A stretch of 64,000 nt of DNA. Source: JAGQYP01 sp041392305 (GTDB lineage Bacteria; Bacteroidota; Bacteroidia; Flavobacteriales_D; Crocinitomicaceae). The position numbers and the translations under genes are program-made. The stretch is taken from contig JAWKMJ010000007.1 of assembly GCA_041392305.1 (NCBI GenBank), positions 62,001 through 126,000 on the forward strand. Direction: 5' to 3'. Numbering within the stretch: position 1 is the stretch's first letter; each line of letters starts with the position of its first letter. The notes under the pieces were generated by a model. That model was not told the DNA's origin, searched no databases, and saw only the letters and a program-made list of their open reading frames with translations. This document shows, in pieces, positions 52,302 through 60,915 of this stretch.

Positions 52302-53102
52302 ATGGTGCTATTGTTTGATGGGATTTTGGTTGGATTGATTTATTATTTAGCTCAAGTAACCAACAGTTTCACAAAAGAATACAAATCGCCTGTTTCTGGA
52401 AAGAAAAAGAAGTGGAACTGGAACAAAGCGATTAATGATGCGGTGGCTATCGAGGAAGAGTACAAGATCGAAATGGATCACGAGTATGACGGAATTAGGG
52501 AGTTGGACAACAACTTGCCGCCTTGGTGGAAATATTCCTTTTATATTTCAATTGTTTGGGCCGTTTTCTATATAGGATATTACCACGTCTTAGGAATGGG
52601 AGATCTTCAGATAGATGAATACAAAAAAGAAGTAGCTGATGCCAAAGAAAAATACAAAGTAAGTTTGGACGAAAACACCGTAACCCTTTTGGTTGATGAA
52701 GGTTCTTTAGCTGGCGGACAAGCGATTTTCGATGCTAAATGTGCTATCTGTCATAGAACTGACCTTGGAGGAGATATTGGACCAAACTTGACAGATAAGT
52801 ACTGGTTGTATGGTGGAGATGTTAAAGATGTCTTCAGAACCATCAAATACGGGGCAACAAATGGTATGCAAGCTTGGGCATCTGAATTATCGCCTGAAAA
52901 AATGCAAAAAGTGGCTTCCTATATCTTAAGTAAGCAAGGATCTAATCCAGCAAGTCCAAAAGAACCTCAAGGAGATTTATATGTGCCAGAAGGTGGTGAT
53001 GCACCAGCTGAAAATGCAGATGCTCCAGCGGTTCAAGAAAATGTGGAAGTGGATACGCTTACTGTGATAAATGATACATTAAACGTAGAAGATAACCAAT
53101 AA
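52302..53102 (+). CDS. ccoP: CcoP, main part with haem c domain
   Basis: A 266-residue frame for the cbb3 cytochrome c subunit. It has a first segment (MVLLFDGILVGLIYYLAQV), the CcoP N-terminal domain marker DGIRELDNNLPPWWKYSFYI, a second membrane segment and one periplasmic cytochrome c domain with CAICH and the axial Met in TNGMQAWASEL. Only one CxxCH is visible, whereas many CcoP proteins have two. An acidic, Ala-rich tail follows. The start at 52302 is an artefact of the upstream frameshift; DTAFW just before it belongs to the protein. CcoP passes electrons to CcoO. Confidence 0.88.
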   Translation: MVLLFDGILVGLIYYLAQVTNSFTKEYKSPVSGKKKKWNWNKAINDAVAIEEEYKIEMDHEYDGIRELDNNLPPWWKYSFYISIVWAVFYIGYYHVLGMGDLQIDEYKKEVADAKEKYKVSLDENTVTLLVDEGSLAGGQAIFDAKCAICHRTDLGGDIGPNLTDKYWLYGGDVKDVFRTIKYGATNGMQAWASELSPEKMQKVASYILSKQGSNPASPKEPQGDLYVPEGGDAPAENADAPAVQENVEVDTLTVINDTLNVEDNQ

Positions 53103-53129
53103 ATTAGCTTATACATTTAAGTTAGAAAT

Positions 53130-54542
53130 ATGTCTGAAGAACAGCAACAAGAAGAGGCGTTTAGAGACAGGATCGCCACAGTAAACGAGAAAGGAAAAAG
53201 AATATGGGTCTTCCCGAAAAAACCAAAGGGGAGATTCTACGATAGAAGAAAAATTCTATCCTACTTTCTTTTGGCGCTGATATTTATTGGCCCCTTCATT
53301 AAAATTGGTGAAGAACCGCTTTTGATGCTCAATATCATCAAAAGAAAGTTTGTCATCTTCGGACAAGTATTCTGGCCAGCAGAAGCTTATTTATTCGCAT
53401 TAGGAACGATCATCATGGTAGTGGTGGTCATCCTTTTTACCCTCATATTTGGTCGATTGTTTTGTGGGTGGGTCTGCCCCCAAACTATCTTCATGGAAAT
53501 GCTATTCAGAAGAATTGAATACGCCATTGATGGAGATTGGACGGAACAAAAAAGATTGGCTAAAATGCCTTTCAAGGGAGTCAAACTGAGGAAGCGACTC
53601 CTCAAATGGTTCATTTTTTACGCCATATCCTTTGTAATAGCCAATTTCTTCCTCATGTATATCATAGGTTATGAGGAAGTTTTTCAAATCATTACAGATA
53701 ATCCACAGGATCACGTTGTAGGCTTGATTGCGATCGTGGCTTTCTCGACGGTGTTTTTCTTTGTTTTTCTATCTTTTAGAGAACAAGTTTGTACGGTTGT
53801 TTGCCCTTATGGAAGATTGCAAGGGGTACTTCTAGACAAGAATTCCATGGTAGTGGCTTACGATTATGTAAGAGGAGAAAAAGAGAAAGGAAGAGCGAAA
53901 TTCAATAAAAAAGAAGATCGTGCAACTACCGGTAAAGGAGATTGTATTGATTGCGGACAATGTGTACACGTTTGTCCAACCGGAATCGACATCCGAAATG
54001 GAACGCAATTGGAATGTGTCAATTGTACGGCCTGTATTGATGCTTGTGACCACATGATGGATGGTGTAGGCATGGACAGAGGATTGATTCGATTTGCTTC
54101 TGAAACTCAGATCAAGGAAGGGAAAAAGTTCAAATGGAGTTTGAAGGTGAAAGCCTACTCAGCTGTGATGACGATTTTGGTGATTGTTTTTGGAATTTTG
54201 ATCTTTACCAGAGATGATTTGCAAACCAAGTTTCAGCGGGTGAGAGGAACTACTTTTACCAAAGCGGAAAATGGTATGATCACGAATATGTTCAAAGTCA
54301 ATTTCTTCAATAAAACCAATAAGGACATGAAAATCCAGTTGGAAATTGATGGAGTAGATGCCGAATTGTATATTATTGGGGATTCAATCATTGTTCCGAA
54401 AGGGGATCATTACTATGGTCAGATCATGATAAAAGCAGATAAAAGTGTGCTACAAAGGCATAAAACACCAATGAATATCAAGGTTTTTGCCAACGGAACA
54501 CTTGAGGAAACATATGAAATTAGTTTTTTAGGTCCGAAATAG
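53130..54542 (+). CDS. ccoG: cbb3 oxidase accessory protein CcoG (FixG/RdxA)
   Basis: A 470-residue polytopic membrane protein with two [4Fe-4S] ferredoxin-type motifs: CIDCGQCVHVCPTGIDIRNG and CVNCTACIDACDHMMDGVG. Membrane-side Cys clusters CGWVCPQTIFMEMLFRR and CTVVCPYGRLQGVL are the family signature. An Ig-like C-terminal domain (about 370-470) follows the last segment. CcoG supports copper delivery to CcoN, probably by reducing Cu2+. Five to six membrane segments are visible. It is 27 bases after ccoP. Confidence 0.94.
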   Translation: MSEEQQQEEAFRDRIATVNEKGKRIWVFPKKPKGRFYDRRKILSYFLLALIFIGPFIKIGEEPLLMLNIIKRKFVIFGQVFWPAEAYLFALGTIIMVVVVILFTLIFGRLFCGWVCPQTIFMEMLFRRIEYAIDGDWTEQKRLAKMPFKGVKLRKRLLKWFIFYAISFVIANFFLMYIIGYEEVFQIITDNPQDHVVGLIAIVAFSTVFFFVFLSFREQVCTVVCPYGRLQGVLLDKNSMVVAYDYVRGEKEKGRAKFNKKEDRATTGKGDCIDCGQCVHVCPTGIDIRNGTQLECVNCTACIDACDHMMDGVGMDRGLIRFASETQIKEGKKFKWSLKVKAYSAVMTILVIVFGILIFTRDDLQTKFQRVRGTTFTKAENGMITNMFKVNFFNKTNKDMKIQLEIDGVDAELYIIGDSIIVPKGDHYYGQIMIKADKSVLQRHKTPMNIKVFANGTLEETYEISFLGPK

Positions 54543-54965
54543 ATGAAATTAAACTGGGGTTGGGGTATAGCAATTGGATTGACAGGATTTGTGAGTTTTA
54601 TCTTGTTCTTTCTCTTTCAAGCATTGAGCTTTGATGGTGATTTAGTGTCTGAGGAATACTACGAAGAAGAATTAAAGCACCAGGACAATATCGACGCGCA
54701 AACCAATTTTAAAAGCTTAAATGAAGAGGTTAAAGTGTTGGTTCTCGATGAGTTCATACAAGTGGATTTACCTAAAACAGGGAGCTATGAAGGAGAGTTG
54801 TTTGTATACAGACCTTCAAGTGCAAAATTGGATCGAAAATATCCTATTCAAGGAGAAAAGGTTCACATACCTAAAAGCGAACTCGAAAAAGGAAATTACA
54901 AACTAAAAATCTCTTGGAAATCAGGCGATAAATCGTATTATACGGAAAAAACGCTTTCGTATTGA
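54543..54965 (+). CDS. ccoH: CcoH/FixH family protein
   Basis: A 140-residue protein with one N-terminal membrane segment (GWGIAIGLTGFVSFILFFLF) and a periplasmic beta-sandwich. The FixH-typical LVSEEYYEEELKHQDNIDAQ follows the membrane helix, and KGNYKLKISWKSGDKSYYTE closes the domain. CcoH helps assemble the cbb3 complex. It starts directly after the ccoG stop codon and overlaps the next gene by 4 bases. Confidence 0.9.
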   Translation: MKLNWGWGIAIGLTGFVSFILFFLFQALSFDGDLVSEEYYEEELKHQDNIDAQTNFKSLNEEVKVLVLDEFIQVDLPKTGSYEGELFVYRPSSAKLDRKYPIQGEKVHIPKSELEKGNYKLKISWKSGDKSYYTEKTLSY

Positions 54966-55672
54966 TGATCTATGTTTCAGCATTACTTTTAGGTTTAGCA
55001 AGTAGTTTTCACTGTGTTTTGATGTGCGGACCCATTGCCATGGCCTTGCCTCTAGGGAAGTCTTCAAAATCACGGAAAGCTTTTGGGATTGCACTTTATT
55101 CGGCAGGAAGAATTGTTACTTACATACTTCTTGGAGTCATTGCAGGAATTTTAGGTATCGGAGCCACGCTTTATGGGATTCAAGACGCGGTGAGTTTGAT
55201 CATGGGCATAGTGATCATGCTTTTCGCAATTTTCCCATTCATTTTACGCTATTTCGAAAAGAATTCGTCCCGATTGATTTGGAAGAGCAAATACTTCAGC
55301 AAAACTTTAGGGAGTTTGTTTAAGTCCAACAGTCTAGAAGCGTTGTTTTATTTGGGCTTTTTAAATGGTTTAATTCCTTGCGGATTGGTCTACGTAGCCA
55401 TTGCTTCATCTTTGGTTTTAGGAGAATTCTATGAATTTGCCCTCTACATGTTCTTGTTTGGACTGGGCACGGTTCCGCTTATGGTTTTGGCCATATTATT
55501 CGGTGTAGAAATGAAGAAAAGAATTGTTGGAAAATATAGATTGGTCATTCCCGTCTTTGTTTTCTTGTTGGGAATGTTTCTATTCATCAGACCCGCATTG
55601 ATCCATCAAGATTCAGAACTGAGAAAAGGAAATTTTGTAGGCTATGTGAAGGGATGTATATTGCCGCATTGA
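54962..55672 (+). CDS. SafE-type membrane protein of the cbb3 cluster
   Basis: A 236-residue inner-membrane protein of the sulfite exporter TauE/SafE superfamily with about six membrane segments. The N-terminus has SSFHCVLMCGPIAMALPL, the HCxxMCGP motif conserved in the cbb3-linked subgroup and probably metal-binding, and the middle has LNGLIPCGLVYVAIA. Linked to ccoH by a 4-base overlap, so it is the last gene of the operon. It probably takes part in copper handling or cofactor supply for the oxidase rather than sulfite export; this is inferred from position. A GAGCAAGAG array starts right after its stop codon. Confidence 0.85.
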   Translation: MMIYVSALLLGLASSFHCVLMCGPIAMALPLGKSSKSRKAFGIALYSAGRIVTYILLGVIAGILGIGATLYGIQDAVSLIMGIVIMLFAIFPFILRYFEKNSSRLIWKSKYFSKTLGSLFKSNSLEALFYLGFLNGLIPCGLVYVAIASSLVLGEFYEFALYMFLFGLGTVPLMVLAILFGVEMKKRIVGKYRLVIPVFVFLLGMFLFIRPALIHQDSELRKGNFVGYVKGCILPH

Positions 55673-55677
55673 GTTTT

Positions 55678-55797
55678 GAGCAAGAGTAGGGAGCAAGAGT
55701 GGGTAGCAAGAGCAAGAGCAAGAGCAAGAGCAAGAGCAAGAGAAGTGAGCAAGAAAAGTGAGCAAGAAAAGTGAGCAAGAAAAGTGAGCAAGAGGGG
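55678..55797. repeat. GAGCAAGAG-family array
   Basis: GAGCAAGAGTAGG and variants, then a 6-base GAGCAA run, then four GTGAGCAAGAAAA units. It lies directly between safE and the decarboxylase gene and extends an open frame into the latter, which misleads start calling. Confidence 0.95.
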
Positions 55798-55810
55798 AGA
55801 GATTTATGTC

Positions 55811-55848
55811 CAAAAATCAAAAAATCAAAAAATCAAAAAGTCCAAACC
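55811..55848. repeat. Short CAAAAAAT-type repeat at the decarboxylase start
   Basis: AAAAATCAAAAAATCAAAA continues as a run of 8-base units CAAAAAAT, ending TCCAAACC immediately before the ATG at 55849. It occupies the place of the leader and ribosome-binding site. Confidence 0.75.
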
Positions 55849-57069
55849 ATGACTTGGAAAAAATTATCACATAAAGAAATTACGAAGAGAGTCTTTGATG
55901 CTCTTGGAAAGAATAATAATTACATGAACTCTAAAGTTTTGGGGGTTCCGGCTTCGTATTTGGATCAGGAGCAGTTCTATTTTGATGCGCCCTTCTTGAA
56001 AGATGCACCTTTTTTATCTGCGATGATTGCCAACCCGAATCATATTGGAATACATACGGTGGGAGAGTCTGAACCTTTCTTTGCAGGTACTCAGGAAATT
56101 GAAAAAGAATTGATTGAATTGCTAGCCACGGATGTATTTAAAGCACAACCAAATTCCGTAGATGGCTATGTTGCCAGTGGAGGGACAGAAGCCAATTTTC
56201 AAGGGATTTGGATCTACAGAAATTTGTTCAAATCCGAATTCGGAGCCAAAAATGAAGAGATAGGAGTACTTTTTTCTGAAGATGCTCATTATTCGGTCAA
56301 TAAATCCTGTAATATCCTATCTCTAAAGCCTGTTTGTATCCAAGTAGATGAAAATACCCGTGTTTGGGATTTAGAGGATTTAAAAGCAAAAATGCAAGCC
56401 AATCCGCAGATCAAATATTGGATTGCCTTCATTACGATGAGCACAACAATGTTTGGTTCGGTAGATGATCCGGATCCAATTATCGAAATAATCAAAGCCA
56501 ATACCGAACATTTCAAAGTACATGTGGACGCGGCTTATGGGGGATTTATGTACCCATTTACCAATCCAGACAACAAACTGTCCTTTGAGAATCCGCATAT
56601 TGAGTCGTTCAGCGTAGACGGACACAAAATGCTACAATCCCCTTACGGAACGGGAATCTTCCTATGCAGAAAAGGACTGATTCACTACACCCAAACCGAA
56701 GATGCTTCCTATGTGCATGGAACTGACTTTACTTTTTGTGGGAGTCGCTCCGGAGCCAATGCCATAGCCGTTTGGATGATTATGATGACCTATGGCTACG
56801 AAGGATGGAAATTCAACTGCCAAAGACTACTCGACAGAAGAGATCGCATAGCAAGCAAATACGAAGAACTCGGAATCGAATACTACTACAATCCCTACAT
56901 GAACATCATAACAGCCAAAGCCAAAAATTTCAATACAGATTTAGCCAAAAAATACAATCTAGTAGCCGACAACTACCAAAACCCGAAATGGTGGAAAATT
57001 GTAGTCATGACGCACGTACAAAAACATGTAATCGACGAATTTCTCCTTGAATTGGGGAATGAAAATTAA
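55849..57069 (+). CDS. PLP-dependent amino acid decarboxylase (group II)
   Basis: A 406-residue cytosolic PLP enzyme. It has YVASGGTEANFQGIWIYRN near 108-126 (PLP phosphate contact), HVDAAYGGFMYPF with the conserved Asp, and SVDGHKMLQSPYGTG with the lysine that binds PLP. This fits the group II decarboxylase/histidine decarboxylase-like family; the amino acid cannot be named. I start at the ATG at 55849 (MTWKKLSHKE). A longer frame from 55771 adds 26 residues translated from repeats. The C-terminus GNEN-stop runs into an AAAAATGAAAAATT repeat. Confidence 0.88.
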   Translation: MTWKKLSHKEITKRVFDALGKNNNYMNSKVLGVPASYLDQEQFYFDAPFLKDAPFLSAMIANPNHIGIHTVGESEPFFAGTQEIEKELIELLATDVFKAQPNSVDGYVASGGTEANFQGIWIYRNLFKSEFGAKNEEIGVLFSEDAHYSVNKSCNILSLKPVCIQVDENTRVWDLEDLKAKMQANPQIKYWIAFITMSTTMFGSVDDPDPIIEIIKANTEHFKVHVDAAYGGFMYPFTNPDNKLSFENPHIESFSVDGHKMLQSPYGTGIFLCRKGLIHYTQTEDASYVHGTDFTFCGSRSGANAIAVWMIMMTYGYEGWKFNCQRLLDRRDRIASKYEELGIEYYYNPYMNIITAKAKNFNTDLAKKYNLVADNYQNPKWWKIVVMTHVQKHVIDEFLLELGNEN

Positions 57070-57115
57070 AAATGAAAAATTAAAAATGAAAAATTAAAAA
57101 TGAAAAATGATTAAT
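57060..57115. repeat. AAAAATGAAAAATT tandem words
   Basis: ATGAAAATTAAAAATGAAAA and further 14-base words, overlapping the last codons of the decarboxylase gene. They resemble the 14-bp tandem at 5063-5118. Later in the gap, 57221-57250 holds CTAGGACTTAGCATTTAGC words. Confidence 0.85.
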
Positions 57116-57133
57116 TGTAATTTCCTATCCATT

Positions 57134-57181
57134 CTTTGCGATACTTAGCGCCTCCTTAGCGCAACCTCGCGAAACAAGAAT
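57134..57181 (+). repeat. 48-bp CTTnGCG unit, solo copy
   Basis: CTTTGCG, CTTAGCG-like, CTTAGCG and CCTCGCG words spaced by about 10 bases. 41/48 identical to 60280-60327. No gene of the GxxExxY type is adjacent. Confidence 0.85.
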
Positions 57182-57303
57182 CTAGTAACCTTCGACTATC
57201 ACACAAGGCAATGTCTAGTATCTAGGACTTAGCATTTAGCACTTAGAACAAAATTTCAAATAATTCCCTACATTTAACTCTTAAACCTATTAATTAAGAA
57301 GAT

Positions 57304-57783
57304 TTGAAAATCCTCGGAATTCAGCATTCTATTTGGCTCAAATCCATTCATGTTTTATTAGCTTGTATTTGGTTTGGAAGTGTTTTAGCTGTGATTTTGA
57401 TTTACCTTTTAACTTCTCAAAGTAGTGAAGAGTTAATTATTCGAAACAATAGTGAATTGATGGAGAAAATTGATCTCTTTATAATCGTCCCTTCTTCTGT
57501 TTCTTGTTACTTTTTCGGTTTATGGATTTCTTGGAAAACGAATTGGGGTTTTTTCAAATACAAATGGGTTGTTTTTAAGTTGATTATGGGTTCTGCATTA
57601 ATCTTATTTGGCCTTTTTTTCTTGGGACCTTGGATTTTAGAAGCTAATTCTGCAGCAGAACTATCCGAATTTCAAAAAATACAGGACAAACTTGGTGTTT
57701 CCATGATTGTTCAAGCCTTTTTTATCACCATAACTATTCTGGTTTCTACAATCAAACCATGGGGGAAAGTAAAGACAAATTAG
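57304..57783 (+). CDS. DUF2269-like membrane protein
   Basis: A 159-residue protein starting with TTG. Four membrane segments (SIHVLLACIWFGSVLAVILI; VPSSVSCYFFGLWISW; LIMGSALILFGLFFLG; MIVQAFFITITILVSTI) with His in the first segment, the general plan of DUF2269/CopD-like proteins. The function is unknown. It overlaps the DUF4166 gene by 25 bases, so the two are translated together. Confidence 0.7.
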   Translation: MKILGIQHSIWLKSIHVLLACIWFGSVLAVILIYLLTSQSSEELIIRNNSELMEKIDLFIIVPSSVSCYFFGLWISWKTNWGFFKYKWVVFKLIMGSALILFGLFFLGPWILEANSAAELSEFQKIQDKLGVSMIVQAFFITITILVSTIKPWGKVKTN

Positions 57784-58274
57784 CTCAACTTTTTGAACTC
57801 ATTCACGGGGGAAATAAAGAAGTCCATTTAAAAGGAACTTTTCAATCCGAACGAGGAATTGGTCCGGTCAATTACTTTTTCTGGTTGTTTATGGCCATTC
57901 CGAAAAGCAAAGAGAAAAGTGGATTTACACTTGAAATCATTCCCAATAATGGAAAAATTCAGTGGAGAAGAAAATTTGCTAAAAAGAGATTTTGGACACA
58001 AACCAAAATGGAAAATGGACTTTTTATTGAAAGAAAAGGTCTAATCCAATTCGAATTTGAAATCAAACAAATTGAAGAGGGGTGGACCTACAATTTTAAA
58101 AGACTAAAATTTCTTAGAATAGATATCCCTTCTTGGTTATCCGTTAAACCAACAGCAGTCAATAAAGTAATTTCCGAAACAAAATGGGAATTTGAAGTGA
58201 AAACCACTTCACCATTCGGCTCCCAAATCCTTAAATACTGGGGAACTGCCGAGATTCAAAATAGAGAAGAATAG
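57759..58274 (+). CDS. DUF4166 domain protein
   Basis: A 171-residue protein. It follows the DUF4166 pattern: an N-terminal helix (LAQLFELIHGGNKEVHLKGT), IPNNGKIQWRRKFAKKRFWT, ENGLFIERKGLIQFEFEI, PSWLSVKPTAVNKVISETKW and the ending LKYWGTAEI. The domain is found alone or fused to saccharopine dehydrogenase-like proteins; its function is unknown. It is coupled to the upstream DUF2269-like membrane protein. Confidence 0.8.
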   Translation: MGESKDKLAQLFELIHGGNKEVHLKGTFQSERGIGPVNYFFWLFMAIPKSKEKSGFTLEIIPNNGKIQWRRKFAKKRFWTQTKMENGLFIERKGLIQFEFEIKQIEEGWTYNFKRLKFLRIDIPSWLSVKPTAVNKVISETKWEFEVKTTSPFGSQILKYWGTAEIQNREE

Positions 58275-58314
58275 AATACCGTATTTTTACTATCTTTAAA
58301 TCAAACCCAAATCT

Positions 58315-59469
58315 ATGTACCGAATCCTATTCATATTATTTCCCTTGTTCTCACTTGCTCAAACGAATGCTGACTTATGGCTAGAATATAAAATACACTA
58401 TTTAGGGTCCCAACTTGGAAAAGAAGAACTTGTTTTACTCATAGAAAATGATACTCTAATTGCAAATTATTGGATTGTTGGTCATAAGAGTAAATTTAAA
58501 GAACAGTTAGAAAATGATAGGATCAGATATGATTCAATTTATAGAAAAGAAAAATTAATAGTTAAACTCAAACCTTCCTCAACTGATTCTATAAAACAGC
58601 TGATTTCTCCTGGAAGTGAAAAAATAGTTGAAACAGATTTATGTTCCAAAAGTGGGGCTTTGTATGAAATAATCATTCACTCCAATGGAATTGAAAAAGT
58701 TTATTCCTTATACAATACTTTTGATTCTATCCCATTTAAAATAATTAGGATCCTTTTACCGTATTTACCTTCTCATGCAGTTAATGGCTGGATTCCTTAC
58801 CAATTCTGGGAATCTGCATTAGAATGTTATGATCATAGCTTAATAAATTCTCTAAGAGGAAAACACAGCCCTGAAGAATGGATTATTAGTATGATTTTAA
58901 AAAAGGAACGAAATGTTTATGAATTGAATGATACTCTTGGTTTGTTTGTGAACTACGAAAAATATAGAGGATACCGATTCTTTTTTTATGAAATGGATAC
59001 ATCCAAAATTGGAGTAAATAAATACCTAAAAGAAGCCGACTTGCCAACTCTTAATAAGTATCAACCGAAATTAAATGTGTTTTATGGTAAAAAATCTTCT
59101 CATATTCATAATATGGGTCCATGGATGTTTTTTGTCTTTGAATATGACGCCAGAAGTGGTTATGTAGGAGATACAACAGAAAACAGATTAAATAAAAATT
59201 TCTATGATGTTCTTAGGAAAATTGAATTTCAATCAAAAGAAGACAAAGAGAATTTTGGATTAGAATTGTTTCAAATTATGATTCCAAATGCTAGGTTTTT
59301 ATTTGACCATGAACATAATGTATTGGAATCAAAGATAAATTGGAATGAAGAAATTTTAGAAATAGAGAATTCCTATTCTGGATATCAAAAACCAGAAAAA
59401 TACATCCTCAAAATCGAGTTCCAAGGCCGATGGATCAAAGACCTCCGCCTCAAATTTATAGAAGAATAA
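58315..59469 (+). CDS. Hypothetical exported protein
   Basis: A 384-residue protein with signal peptide MYRILFILFPLFSLAQ. No family is recognised. The mature part is mixed strand and helix, with a Pro-Tyr-rich central segment (LPYLPSHAVNGWIPYQFWES) and a C-terminus ending in IEFQGRWIKDLRLKFIEE. A 48-bp repeat begins 5 bases after its stop codon. Composition matches its neighbours. Confidence 0.6.
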   Translation: MYRILFILFPLFSLAQTNADLWLEYKIHYLGSQLGKEELVLLIENDTLIANYWIVGHKSKFKEQLENDRIRYDSIYRKEKLIVKLKPSSTDSIKQLISPGSEKIVETDLCSKSGALYEIIIHSNGIEKVYSLYNTFDSIPFKIIRILLPYLPSHAVNGWIPYQFWESALECYDHSLINSLRGKHSPEEWIISMILKKERNVYELNDTLGLFVNYEKYRGYRFFFYEMDTSKIGVNKYLKEADLPTLNKYQPKLNVFYGKKSSHIHNMGPWMFFVFEYDARSGYVGDTTENRLNKNFYDVLRKIEFQSKEDKENFGLELFQIMIPNARFLFDHEHNVLESKINWNEEILEIENSYSGYQKPEKYILKIEFQGRWIKDLRLKFIEE

Positions 59470-59473
59470 TACC

Positions 59474-59521
59474 CTTCGCGAAACTTAGCACCTCCTTTGC
59501 GCAACTTCGCATAATAAAAAT
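59474..59521 (+). repeat. 48-bp CTTnGCG unit, solo copy
   Basis: 44/48 identical to 60280-60327 in the same orientation. The two copies flank the lipoprotein gene at 59645-60268 as direct repeats. Confidence 0.88.
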
Positions 59522-59644
59522 CTACTCAAGGGTAACTCGAATAATTTTAGTTTTCAATCAAATAATAAATTCTGTTTACAAAGATCAAGAAAAAGGAATT
59601 GATGTTCTTTCAGATTCCATTATTTAGTGGTCAAAGGATACATT

Positions 59645-60268
59645 ATGCAAAAAGTTCAATTCATTCTAATTCTATTTTTGTTGTTTTCCTGTAATCAAGA
59701 AGAAAATAAAAATCAGACTCATGAGATATTTCAGAATAAAGAAGAGGATTCCATTGATTCTGGTAGCACTGATACTCTAATTTTAGTAGAAATAAAAGAA
59801 TCAAAATGTCTTTTGGAACCATCTTTGGAATACATGGAGTTGAAAAAGAAGGATCCTTTTTTTCAATCATTTGATACAGTTGGTCTAGATTACAGTATGG
59901 ATGAGATTTATTATTATTTGGTAACACATTATGATAGTATTTCCGAAAAACAATTGATTGAGGGAAAGTTCGGGGATTCAGAACATTCCCAATGGAAACA
60001 GGGGTTTTCTTCAGGGATAACCTACACTTTCATCAAATATGATTCGGGAAACGCTTGTATTTTGGAGACAAGTTGTGATGATTTCAAAAACTTTTATTCC
60101 GTTATTTCTAAGTTAATTTATTACCCTTATGAAAAGGGAGGAATGCCAAAACACTATTGGTATAAAGACTCAACCTACTATGGTCCCGGAAACGATGTCG
60201 GTTGTCACAATAAATTAAAACGAAACAAAAAAGGAAACTATTTTCTTGAACAATACTGTGGTTGTTGA
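59645..60268 (+). CDS. Hypothetical lipoprotein between two direct 48-bp repeats
   Basis: A 207-residue predicted lipoprotein: MQKVQFILILFLLFSC, lipobox Cys at 16, then an acidic, Asn-rich linker (NQEENKNQTHEIFQNKEEDS). The mature part has strands and four or more Cys residues, including the terminal EQYCGC. No family is recognised. I use the ATG at 59645 because it gives a proper signal; an in-frame start at 59627 adds six residues. The gene is bounded by 48-bp repeats in direct orientation, so it could be carried by a repeat-mediated event. Confidence 0.65.
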   Translation: MQKVQFILILFLLFSCNQEENKNQTHEIFQNKEEDSIDSGSTDTLILVEIKESKCLLEPSLEYMELKKKDPFFQSFDTVGLDYSMDEIYYYLVTHYDSISEKQLIEGKFGDSEHSQWKQGFSSGITYTFIKYDSGNACILETSCDDFKNFYSVISKLIYYPYEKGGMPKHYWYKDSTYYGPGNDVGCHNKLKRNKKGNYFLEQYCGC

Positions 60269-60279
60269 ATCCAATCCCC

Positions 60280-60327
60280 CTTCGCGAAACTTAGCGCCTC
60301 CTTAGCGCAACTTCGCGTAATACAAAT
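60280..60327 (+). repeat. 48-bp CTTnGCG unit, best solo copy
   Basis: CTTCGCG at 60280, CTTAGCG at 60290, CTTAGCG at 60301 and CTTCGCG at 60311: four CTT(C/A)GCG words spaced 10, 11 and 10 bases, about one helical turn. Taken here as the reference copy of the family. Confidence 0.9.
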
Positions 60328-60333
60328 AAAAAA

Positions 60334-60420
60334 TCGAAAAACTCCCCATTCGAAAAACTCCACATTCGAATAACTCTACACTCAAAAAGCTCTAAACTCA
60401 AAAAGCTCTAAACTCAAAAA
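60334..60420. repeat. CGAAAAACTC/AAACTCAAAAAGCTC words
   Basis: Runs of ATTCGAAAAACTCC and then CTCTAAACTCAAAAAGCTC. The end of the run is inside the GNAT gene on the minus strand, where it encodes the last residues FEFRAF and the stop codon. Similar words flank the 60-bp repeat copies. Confidence 0.85.
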
Positions 60421-60889
60421 GATAATCATCCATCACAAACCCCTCCCCAATATCAAAAACAGCATCTCCCACATTCTCAAAGCCCATTTTTTCATAGGAT
60501 TTGATCGATCCTTCGTTGTATTTGTTCACCGTCAGATTCACTTTCTCGCAATTCATCGCTTTGGCTTGATCAAAGACAAATTCCATCGCCTGCCTTCCAA
60601 AACCTTTCCCACGCTGGTCTTTACGAACATAGATCTTAGACAAGAACAAAGACTCCTCGCGCTTCTGAATAGCCATGTACCCAATCAATTCTCCTTCTTC
60701 AATCAATTGGAAGTAAGAATAACCTTCTCCGATTTGCTCTGCAATGGCTCGGGCAGACTGAAACTTATCCAACATATAATTCACCTGCTCCAACCCAATA
60801 ATAGGAGTGTAGTGCTCCGTCCAGATTTCGCGACCAAGTAGCTCAATTTCTTTGATTTGTCCTGATGTATTTATTTTCTTGATTAACAT
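60398..60889 (-). CDS. GNAT family N-acetyltransferase
   Basis: A 163-residue cytosolic acetyltransferase. The GNAT fold is clear: strand 4 with LSKIYVRKDQRGKGFGRQAM (the R/Q-x-x-G-x-G acetyl-CoA phosphate loop, about 90-109), then CEKVNLTVNKYNEGSIKSYE and KMGFENVGDAV at the end of the fold. The substrate is unknown. The last six residues and the stop are made by repeat sequence, so the original C-terminus was probably slightly different. Confidence 0.9.
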   Translation of the reverse strand: MLIKKINTSGQIKEIELLGREIWTEHYTPIIGLEQVNYMLDKFQSARAIAEQIGEGYSYFQLIEEGELIGYMAIQKREESLFLSKIYVRKDQRGKGFGRQAMEFVFDQAKAMNCEKVNLTVNKYNEGSIKSYEKMGFENVGDAVFDIGEGFVMDDYLFEFRAF

Positions 60890-60915
60890 GCGTTTAATTG
60901 AAAATATAAATTTGG

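Noticed and set aside
55587..55820. Leucine/serine/cysteine-rich minus-strand frames after safE
   Set aside because: Products of the GAGCAAGAG array on the opposite strand.
59661..59927. 88-residue minus-strand frame inside the 59645-60268 lipoprotein gene
   Set aside because: Antisense shadow of a gene with a signal peptide and lipobox; no independent signal.
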